Source: Alitta virens (taxonomy: Eukaryota; Annelida; Polychaeta; Phyllodocida; Nereididae). From it: DNA of 64,000 nt. Made by a program: the position numbers and the translations under genes. The notes beneath the pieces were generated by a model that was not told the origin of the DNA, made no database searches, and saw only the letters and a list, made by a program, of their open reading frames with translations. Of this stretch, positions 26,561 to 36,700 are shown in pieces; position 1 is the stretch's first letter; each line of letters starts with the position of its first letter. Location of the stretch: positions 40,869,247 to 40,933,246 of the forward strand of contig OW028576.1 in the NCBI GenBank assembly GCA_932294295.1. The letters are read 5' to 3'.

Positions 26561-27358
26561 CAATTTATCTAGTGTTCAATGTCATATAAGTTATAAAAGT
26601 ACTTGATGTCCATTCCAAGCTTTTATTTCTTTTTCTGGATCAGAACTCTAACTATTATGCTATTATTCTATATGGTCTGGTCATGTTCTTTGTTTGTCAC
26701 ATCGACATATCTCCAAAATGTTTTACAAATTATAAAAAAATTTATATTTTTTTGGTTTCTGGAGCAGAACTGGAACATTAATGCACTGACATGTATAACA
26801 TATTAGGAGAAAATGTCTCAAATAGTGTAGTTGTTCTGTTTAAGGGTCTCATGACCATAAATAGTATAGAATTCTTGTTTTTTTAAACCTCCATATTAAA
26901 GACATTAAATCTTTGACATTTACTTCACGTACTTCTTTCTTAGTCATAGTCATGGAAAATCTTAATAAAATGCTGAAAAATGTGTAATTTCCGACATTCC
27001 CTTACCTAACGTGCCATAATTCACAATGAAAGCCATAAAAAGTTAGTACCTAAAACATATTTTTACATGAATAAAACCTTGGCATATATAGAATAATATT
27101 TTCAAATAATCCAATGAAATATCATCCAATACCAAGATCATCCTTTAATTACTGTTGTGACAATATTGCCCAGAATAATGTGACAATATAAATGTGTGCT
27201 TGCAGAAACATGAATGATACAAAGATCAAAATAGTTTCACAGTGTAAATTATATAAGGCAACATTGTCTCAACATTTCCATAATTTGTTTTTGAATATTT
27301 GAAACATATTTTCCCAATGTGTGAGAGTGTAATATGTAAAAATATATTGTGTTTGCAG

Positions 27359-29174
27359 GAAAGAAGCTCAAGAAAACATTGGCAAGAATGGAGGACACAT
27401 GAAGCTTCATCATGTTGACATAAGAGTGCCTAAAGATGCTTTAAATACAGACATAATGATGTCAATCACAACGATAGACAATTCGGCAATCAGAGAGGAA
27501 AAAATCAAGTTAGTTGGATTTCATGAGATTTTACAGCCTGGAATTCATCTATGTTTACAACCACATGGGGTTCAGTTCCTTCATCCAATACAATTTGAAA
27601 TACAAGATCATGGAATGGTTGACAATGTCCAACTTCTAGTGTTCCACAAAGAAGTACGAAATGGTCAAGAAACTGAATGGAATGATATTACCCAAAAATC
27701 CAAGCCAGAAGTCCGAGATGGTGCTTATGGCTTTTCTATCAACCACTTTTCTTTTGTTGAGACAATAAAACTTCTTGTACCAGTGAGTGTCATCAGTATG
27801 AGTCTTGGAATTGCCATCGGATACAAAGTTAGTGCCCTGCTGAATAATCGACACGCTCCATGCAAATTTCATGCATACTTCAATCAAACTGAATGTAAAC
27901 TGATGTTGGTCATGCAAACACAAAAGAACCAGGGTAATGCGAATACAACAGAACCTGGCTATGCCTTAGTTGGTACCGGACAATCAAAATATCACATCAT
28001 TGATGAGGAAATGTTACTACTTTACTACGATAATTCTCCAAATTTGGTTGAGGCATTCCCTTTCCAGCTAAGTAAATGTGAACAGGAAGGTCAACGTATA
28101 ATGTTACCATTTCGCAGTGAAAGCGAGAATGACCTTCCCAAGAAAATTCACATCCGCCGTCGACTATTTCCAGAGGATGACATTTGTCTTATCAACTTGG
28201 ACACCCTTCACAATCATGGTAAACTATCTGTGTGGGGAGACGTATTGCAAAGGAACAGAGGGCGAATCACAAAAGCTCTTGACGTCAAGGACATCCTGGA
28301 TTACTTGCGCCAGGATGGTGTCCTAGACATCACTCAACAAGATGAGCTGCTTTCAATTCCAGCCAAACAAAACCAAGCAGGGAAGCTTTTGGATATTATT
28401 TCTGGAATGGATTTGAAAGCATTCAATTCATTCGTTGAATCTATGAAAATTAATTATCCTCGAATTGGTTCAGATCTACAGAGAGATTATGACAAGATGG
28501 CAGGTGCAACAATGCGCCCCTCCACTGCTCTTACTTCATCAAACTCAGCAGTGGATTCTGCCTCTAAAGAAGAAGAAATGCAACTCCAAAAATCCCAGCC
28601 AAGTGGGGATGTTCAAAGTCAACCAGAAATAGTAAGCATAGTACAGTCTGAAAATCTTTCAATGCCTGCTCCTCGATTCAAGTCCTCAAGTTTAATGCCA
28701 GCTTCTGCACCAATGATGAAAAGACAAAAATTGTCGAAAGCAACACTGAATGGCAAAAATCAACTTGAAGTGAAATTTCAATACCCGATGACAGCAGGCA
28801 AAGAACCCATTTGGGAAATGGTTTTACGAAGAAATAGAGTTAGGATTGTTCAGTCTCTCAACATTCGAGATATCCTACCACATATGGAACAGTATGGTAT
28901 TATCAATCTTCGTCAGAAGGAAAAATTACTTGCCGAACCAGCAAGAGAAGACCAGGCAGGAATGCTGTTGGATATCATTTGCAGCAAAGATGTTGATGCA
29001 TTTCAATATTTCATCAAATCCTTGGAAGAGGATTATGCGATCATTGCTAGCAAATTGAAGAGTGCGTTCAAAAAGGCTGATGATCCAAAGAGTGCTCCTA
29101 ACAACGGCCATGAAATGGATGGAAAATTGTATCAGACAAATAATGTGGAGCAAGAAGATTACTGTGAAGAATAA
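27359..29174 (+). CDS. FIIND (ZU5-UPA)-CARD-CARD protein, terminal coding exon
   Basis: The exon follows TTGTGTTTGCAG and opens with one base that completes a split codon (intron phase 2). The frame is open from the acceptor, adding 13 residues (KEAQENIGKNGGH) before the first ATG at 27399; that methionine sits inside the ZU5 start motif and is unlikely to be the true start. Counting from it: ZU5 about 1-118, HFS motif at 116-118, a hydrophobic stretch at 125-144, UPA-like region about 151-275, first CARD about 278-365, a Ser/Gln-rich linker, second CARD about 470-558. ZU5 plus UPA is the FIIND of NLRP1 and CARD8, which self-cleaves between F and S of HFS. The role is inferred as an inflammasome-like or apoptotic adaptor. 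Earlier exons are probably the upstream micro-exons. Confidence 0.87.
27744..27752 (+). other. HFS autoproteolysis motif of the FIIND
   Basis: Codons for His116-Phe117-Ser118 lie at the ZU5/UPA boundary, the position where PIDD, CARD8 and NLRP1 cleave between Phe and Ser. Cleavage here would free a fragment holding UPA and both CARDs. Confidence 0.7.
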
Positions 29175-29324
29175 TTTCAGCAAAAGTCTTCTAACTGTAG
29201 ATTATGACCTGATCTGCAGTGATTTGATTAATGAAATTTTCATTTGTTTTGCACCTAGAAGCAGTCTACATTAAATTTATTTCACTAATTTGAAAAGAAA
29301 TTAATCTTGCATTAAAAAATTTAT

Positions 29325-29330
29325 AATAAA
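29325..29330 (+). terminator. Likely polyadenylation signal of the FIIND-CARD gene
   Basis: AATAAA lies about 150 bases after the TAA stop, inside a run of overlapping AATAAA-like repeats. Confidence 0.6.
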
Positions 29331-29530
29331 ATAAAATAAAATTGGAGGTAGAACTGTCACAAGAGGCTGCTTTCAGTTGTCTGTGAATTATTTCCATTTC
29401 AAAGTATTTGAAACAATTTTTATTAACATTTATCAGTTAACTAATAAGAGTTCAAGTACATCAAGAAATTTAACAATAACCAAAATAACAACTGTATGGA
29501 GAAATAAAACTAATGGAAATCTAATATTGT

Positions 29531-29800
29531 GCCGCCAACTGAGTACATTACTTGTGGATTTCATTGTTACATTACAGTGACATTAACAGACGACAAGGGA
29601 AAAAATGCTGGAAATTAATACACTGTAATATTGTTTAACTGTTTACCAAACTTAGTACATTACTTTTGGATTTTATTGTTACATTATAGTGACATTAGCT
29701 GATGAAAAAATACTGAAGGAAATTAATCAGATTGTTCAGCTTAGTTCATTACTTCAGTATTTCCATGTAACTCTATGGTGATGTCAGTTGAAAAAATATT
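29531..29800. repeat. Degenerate tandem repeat, about 115 bp period
   Basis: Roughly three copies of a block containing AGTACATTACTT and GTTACATTA(C/T)AGTGACATTA, diverged from one another. Confidence 0.6.
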
Positions 29801-31108
29801 TTTCAACCCACCCAACTTGGTCCATGCCCACACAATGGTCCAGTTCAGGGAATGCTATTCTTTTTTTAATGTACTGAAAGTCCACCATTTTTTTAATGTA
29901 CTGAAAGTCCACCATTTTTACGGAAAAGACCATGCAATGCAAGCGGCTGGCTATGGGCCTGCAAAACAAAAACTGAACAAAAATTAATATTGTACATAAT
30001 TAACTTGAAGATTTTATTGATTTAGGATTTCATTGATATTTTATAATGACTTATGCAATTTAATGTAAATGTTGTGAACACTGGTTTGGGTTGTGCAAAT
30101 CTTTGGTTTATATATTTGAATATATTCAAATTTTTCTGTTACTTTTGCTGTTTTTAAAACTAATGAATAACTTGTTGACTTGTGGTACTCAGAGAAGTTT
30201 CATTAAGAGAGCAGGTATTTGTTACATTTTTTTATACCAAATGAATAACTTAAGAAAGCTGACATTTGTTACTTTTTGTATGTGAATATTCAAAGTAGAC
30301 ATTTGCTTCGTCTGATATAGAGGCATGATTTATATTTAGAAAATTGCAGAGGATATGGTTATTTCTGTTGTATTAATTCTCTACTCTCTTGAAGATCATT
30401 AGTGATGGCACCAATGAAAGTGAAATTTAGTCAACTTTTATCTTTTTTATAGGTGCAAAATATTGAGAAGTAATTCATTGTCATTTGTGAATTTATATAT
30501 ATATATATATATATACATATATAATTGTCTATGATATAATGTAAATATATATGGTTTAGAGTCTTCAGTTACATGATTGACATACTCTGCCTATAGCAAA
30601 GCGACCATTTACACCTGGGTGGTTTATTCCAGTATTGAAAAGTTATCTATGATGTAATTTCCTAACAGAATTTAATTTAAATAGCCAATTAATATCGAGA
30701 ATGTAACTGTTATGACAGGTGAAACCTGTACAATTAAGTTTTGCTATTTTCTGTTCATTTAAAGATATTACAATGGATATAAGTTGGTATTTTTTATTTT
30801 TATGAAGAAAATTATGTAACTATGTTGAAATTAGTTACCTCAGTAGATATTTGATCTTACTGGATTTTATAACAAAATAATATTTATGAATCCTTTGTCC
30901 CTTTGTCTGATTATTATAATGCTGTGAAATATCAAATTTGATCCATTTAATTAAAGTAACTGCTACAGGAGGACCTAGTGTTTCTTAGTATTTTTGTCTT
31001 TCATTTCTGTGTGTTTGATTCCACACATTTCCAAGCATTAACCATTTGCAAGTGACAGATTTTAACGACGTGTTAACCTGAAAGGTCATTCACAAATAAA
31101 TTAATAAG

Positions 31109-31122
31109 CCAACAGGGGGCGC
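31109..31122 (+). promoter_or_regulatory. CTCF-like motif between convergent genes
   Basis: CCAACAGGGGGCGC matches the CTCF core (CCASYAGRKGGCGC) at all but one position. It lies between the 3' ends of the FIIND-CARD gene and the minus-strand I-kappa-B gene, where an insulator would be plausible. Confidence 0.45.
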
Positions 31123-31448
31123 TCCATGCCAGTCCTTAAACCACAGATTAAACAGATCCCGCACTCTCATAATTAGGATGTGCTTGGCATGCTGGGGGAG
31201 AAGGAGGAATAAGGTCTGAATGACGTTACGAACAGAGACCAATTGGCGACTATTGAGTTACATCATACGGCATATTATGACATCTTTGGACATCGATCGT
31301 ATGTTCAGATAGCTGTGTAAACTTCTAATAATTTGCACCATTCACACATTATGACAACTAAATGTGAATTGATGAAACTACGGACAGGACAGATCGAGCT
31401 ATTTCAAAATTAATTTTACTATCCACTAGGGGAGTTGAAGTTTCCACC

Positions 31449-31494
31449 TACTACTCCCAGAACTCCTGGCCTGCTGGGAATTCTGGGGGTAGCA
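31449..31494. repeat. Imperfect hairpin
   Basis: CTACTCCCAGAACTCC and GGGAATTCTGGGGGTAG form a long imperfect inverted repeat with a short loop. Confidence 0.5.
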
Positions 31495-31850
31495 TTTACA
31501 ATGGGAATTATAGGGAGTGGCGCTTCTTGGTGATCTTCTTCGCTTAAACCATTGTTTGATGATGTAATCATACAATCATGTCACTGAGTGCATTGATGAT
31601 GTCACAATGGTAGTGGCATACAGCTCCCCCTATTAATCTGAAAGTCCCTCATTGACATTATATGAGTAAAGCTCTATGTCAAAAAATACCCCAACCAAGG
31701 AGAAAACTCTACCCTATTTGGGAGTAAATTTTACTGTCTTCAGGAAGAGGATGAAATTCACATCTTGGTAGATTTTAGCAATTTCTTATAAATCTATCAC
31801 GGTATGTAGGGACGAGTTGATCTTGTTCCAAAATATTGGAATTTTTCTAT

Positions 31851-32225
31851 TTCCATATTAGGGTGCATGAAATTTACAGGCAGGTAATATAGCATTTTAT
31901 TACCATATAAGGATATACACCTTGTTCTGGAAGACCTTGGAATTTCATTTCCTTATTAGGGTGGATGAAATTCACATGCTGGTGAAACTTAGCATTTTGT
32001 CGCCACATAAGGGTATACACCATCTTGTTCTGGAAGACCTTGGACTTTTATTTCCATATTAGGGTGGATGAAATTCATGTGCGGGTAGAACTTAAAATTT
32101 TGTTACTACACAAGGGTATACATCATCTTGTTCTGGAATACCATGGAGCTTTATTTCCATATTAGGGTGGATGAAATTCACATGCTGGTGGAACTTAGCA
32201 TTTTATCATACCATATTAGGGCAAA
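31851..32225. repeat. Minisatellite, about 103 bp period
   Basis: About four copies of a unit with CCATATTAGGGTGGATGAA and ATCTTGTTCTGGAA, diverged by substitutions and small indels. Confidence 0.75.
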
Positions 32226-33631
32226 TAACATTTACATGCTGTCAGACTGAAGCATTGTCACATTGCTTGATCTGTTGCTAGCCCAGCACCAAAAATTAAT
32301 ACGAGTAGAACAGAGAATATTTGCTCCAATTATGTAACAACCAGTAATAATCCTGGTCAGTATATAGCCAATAAATTTGAATATATCTATTGTTTTATAC
32401 ATAAAGAAGTATTTATTTTCTCAGGTCCTGTGAGATACATATCCTTCCTCAATGCTTACATTATAAGGCACCATTCAAAACGTATCAAACAAGAACGCTA
32501 ACACACTTATATACAATGTATACCAAAAGCAATTTGTAACAATTTGGGCATTTTCAGTAATGGGGTTGACCAGTTGTCATGTGACTGCGTTGCAAGTGAT
32601 AATACAATACATGATGTCACTACAGCCCAGTAATTGATGATGTCATCTAGTATTGTGTATTGGTGACGTCAAGCATTGTATTCTATTAGTATTTCCAGGT
32701 ACAAGGTCACATGACAACTGACCAGCCATATTACCAAATTTTTCAACAATCTTAACATCAAATTACAAATTCTTATATCAGAATGCCTTTTTTTTTTCAT
32801 TTTCAATTTTCTTTTCAACTAGTTAATTAATAACGTCATCATGAAAAATTAATAAAATTGAAAGTGTATCATAAAATGTTCATGGTTACATTCCAATATG
32901 GTGACGATTATTTTATAAAGTATAGAAATTATTTTCTTATAATTGTTATATTGGAAACAAATAAAGTGGCATTACCTAACTAAATATTATGCTTTAAAAA
33001 ATCAATTTTTTCCTATGTTCGTCCATTTTTACCCTTCATTTTAAGAGCTAGGCCGTCACAAATTATGATTGGGTAAATGCTGGCATATTTCGTTCTGCAT
33101 ATTAAAAGGCCACGCAAATATATCTATATCTACTGTACACTGAAGTCCTGATAAAAATTTGCTATAATACATGTACTTTGCCAAAAATAACATCAATGTT
33201 TATCGTATACTGGAAACAGGGTCGTATATAGATATTTATATTACAAATTTTATTAAAAATGAGGTTGAAATTATTAAAAGAAATTACATTTGATGCATAA
33301 AAGGGGTTGAAAATATTGGCGGCGTTTACCCAATCACATTCTATATATGCACAGCAAACCACACTCAATTAACATATTACCCTCAGTTAGCACACGTCAT
33401 AAAATATCAGTCCAAAATCGTACGAGTTAGATCACAATTAGCACAAACAACAAAATACACATCTTATGAATGAAGACATGAACTAAGATATAATAATATA
33501 AAGACATAATTTAACATAACATTTTACAAATGAACTTGTATGACAAGTATGATATGTAAATAACACATTCAAAACAAATATACGAATTATCAATTAAATT
33601 AAATACATTGATGGATTTTACAAATCACAAA

Positions 33632-33736
33632 CTAGGTGTTTATTTTCTCCCGTAGTTTTCGTTTCACAGATGCTTTTTGGTTTCGTTTTTGCCCACTAGA
33701 GGGACTCTTAGCGGACCCGGAAGCTCCATGAGTATT
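33632..33736 (-). CDS. BCL3: BCL3-like exon 7 (basic C-terminus)
   Basis: 105 nt, acceptor TTTTCATTATAG, ending in TAG. Encodes a 34-residue Ser- and Lys/Arg-rich tail (GQKRNQKASVKRKLREKI) instead of the acidic PEST tail of I-kappa-B alpha, which fits a nuclear-type protein. It was assigned by phase and splice site; it has no homology anchor of its own. Confidence 0.75.
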   Translation of the reverse strand, partial: NTHGASGSAKSPSSGQKRNQKASVKRKLREKINT

Positions 33737-36700
33737 CTATAATGAAAATTTGAAAGGTAAATAACAACTAAAAAAGGTGACGATGAATAGCAATAACAGA
33801 CGGAAACCCAGCACTTACATTTCTTTCATAAAATGCTTTCTAATTATCTTTTATTTCCTAATGTCCACTGAGACTATTTAATTAGAAATAAATACATTAA
33901 AAACAGGTAACAGAGCCCACAGAGGCCACTTTGACCGTAGCGGATGAAAGGACATTTAGATGATGTCACTACTTGATTGCTACATTGATGACATCACAAT
34001 ATATATGACATCATCAAACCATACTTATCTGCTACGGTGTCAGTGACCTTTTGTGGTACTTTTCCTCCCTATTGAATTATAAAATTTTTCACCAAAGGAT
34101 GTCTTAATTGTACAATAGGTGGAGTCACATAAAATGAACAGAACGTTAGCAAGTATTGGTACTTTTCAGTATCATTTTTCTGTTCGCTATATTTTCCACT
34201 GTAATTTCTCGGTGACCATCAATAAATGATCCAAATTAAGACAAGGCAAAATTTATTGGACAAAATAGGGCACTTCAAATAATCTATTCCAGAAACATAT
34301 TCCTGTCAGTCAGGAAGTTGGGGTTTGACTAATTGCGAAAAACGAGCGGACATTAGTTTCACATAAGGCCCCGCTTATTATATCTTTAGCTTCTCGGATC
34401 CTCTCAAGACCATTTTCAATGGATCGGTCGGTCAATAATGCAAAAATAAAATAAAAATTTCGGACTATCAACATTGAGACATATTACTTTACTTTTCTGT
34501 CGGCACACTTCTCATCATGTCAACGGATCCAAGAAGCTAAAAATAGTATAATTTATTGACGGTAACCCACCTGGACTGCTGCCTGGTAGTTGTCAACAGA
34601 GACAGTGAAGTTTCTCATCGTTGTGTCTGCTCCATACTGTACAAGCAGCTGGACAATGTCCAAGTGGCCTCGTCCACTGGCCACATGTAATGGAGAACAA
34701 CCTATAAAAAGAAGATTTACAAAATTAATCACTATAGCTTCTGTAACTATCTTACAGCAACAGACGGAAACCCAGCACATACATCAATTATTAAGGCCGA
34801 CTGCAAAAAAAGAGTTTTTTTGTTTCCATTTTTCCTCTATGAATCAAGGTTCAAAAGCTAAAAAAGTGAGTGTCCATTTATACCAGGGTAGAGTGGAGCA
34901 AAGGCTTAATATTTGCTCAGTTCCTCCATGCCACGGCGGGAGCTCGAACCTACCACCTTTCGGTTTGAAGACAGGCACCTTAACCACTAGGCCAATGAGT
35001 TTAAATCATGCATAGCTTTCTTATTTCCCAAACAGCTGTCATTATTATTCATTATACAAATTACTTTAGTGGTCTATAACATTGATCAGTATCGCAACGT
35101 CGTCAAATAATGCAGGCTTTCTTTTTTTCCAACATGAAGCCCTTTAAATGTGAAGAAATCCTACGTATTCACTTACCAGAATAACTGGGTTGGTTCACGT
35201 TAGCATTTCTTTTGAGCAATTCAGCCACTAGGGGGCTACAAGTGGCCTCAACCGCATGATGTAAAGCCGTTCGCCCACTTTTTCCATCTTGGCAATCGAT
35301 GTCCGCTCCATGGTCAAGCAAACATTTCGTTATCTCGAGACCCTTTTCCTGCACTGCAACATGCAGTGGCGTCATACCTGGTAATGACAGATTAGAATTG
35401 AGAACTTGAAACAAAATAAAAAGTATTGTAAATAGAGTTGAAACAAAATTAAAAGTATTATATATAGGGTTGAAACTAAATTAAAAGTAATATATATAGG
35501 GTTGAATACGCTACTTTGGCTTAAATGTCCATCATATATACAGTCAGGCCCAAAAGTTAAAATACACCTCAGGGAGATGATCTAAATGAAATTGTTAATG
35601 AAATCATCTGAGTGAAAGAAATGTTGTTAATCCTTCTTTAAAAATAAAGAAAATGGTTATAATCCTCATCTGTAAAGAATGGTGATTATTGGAAGTAAAC
35701 CATATTCTTTTCAAGATTATTTGAACATTTGGGCTCGGCTGTAGGCCGCTATACATTCCACATTTCATTTTATACCTTCAAAGTTTTTACAGTTGATATC
35801 AAACTTAGTAGGGTCTTGTAGCATTGCTTTGAGGCACTCCAACTGTTTGTGTTTGACCGCTAGGTGGAGACTGGTGTTGCCTTCTCTGTCGGAAAAGTCA
35901 GGTGCTGCCCCCTGTTTGATTAAATAGGAAACTATCTGTGCTTCCCCAGTTATCACAGCCAAGTGTAAAGGAGTCTGGAAAAAAAAATCAAAAAAATCAA
36001 TCAATAAAAATTTATCACCTTAGCAATATAAGACTCCAGCAGAAGACCATCTTGCCGTTCTATTGAAAAGTTGACGGCATTGAAATCGCCGTCTCATATA
36101 ATTGAGTTAACTTAGCATCAGATTTTCCATTTCATTCAAAACTTAATGTCAGTGACTCGTCAGTGGCTATGGATTCACTATGTTTATCAGTGACTCGTCT
36201 ATGCTCGTCTGTGGCTATGGATTCACTACATTTATCAATGTTGTAGTTTACAAGTTTAGTATTAATAATTACAAGCTGATTGAAGAACCATCTAAAGTTA
36301 ATGTTAAAGATGGCATCAAGTCATCAAATTCTCTGGTATCATTTCAAATTTAATGCTAGTGGATGTCTATTGCTATAAGTTCAATACATTTATCACTGTA
36401 GTTTACAAGTTAGGTAAAGTAATTTACAGTAAAAGTAAAAGAAATGTCATAATATCCATTGCTGCGGTCAGTATACTCACTTGTCGTAAAGCATTGGGAG
36501 TGTCGATAGATAGCCGAGCCACTTTCATCAGGGGAATCACCCGCGCAATGACATCTTTGTTTTCCTGGACAACTGCGATGTGTAACGGTCTAAAAAATTC
36601 AAATAAATGTCTGTCAACATTATGAAATAGAGAAGACCAACAATAGTTTCCAATGGAAGTTCTGAACTTAATAAATATAAATAATAAACATGTATAGCGC

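Larger units (their letters stand above)
29331..33631. other. Non-coding region between two convergent genes
   Basis: No supported coding exon is seen. The stretch holds degenerate tandem repeats (29531-29800), two copies of a 27 bp repeat (29867-29925), an AT dinucleotide run (near 30497-30525), a CTCF-like motif, a minisatellite and several CRE-like motifs. Any 3' UTR of the minus-strand gene would lie at its right end. Confidence 0.6.

Noticed and set aside
34590..35015. 141-codon plus-strand frame
   Set aside because: It is antisense to BCL3-like exon 6 and runs through a SINE-like element; no domain wording is seen.
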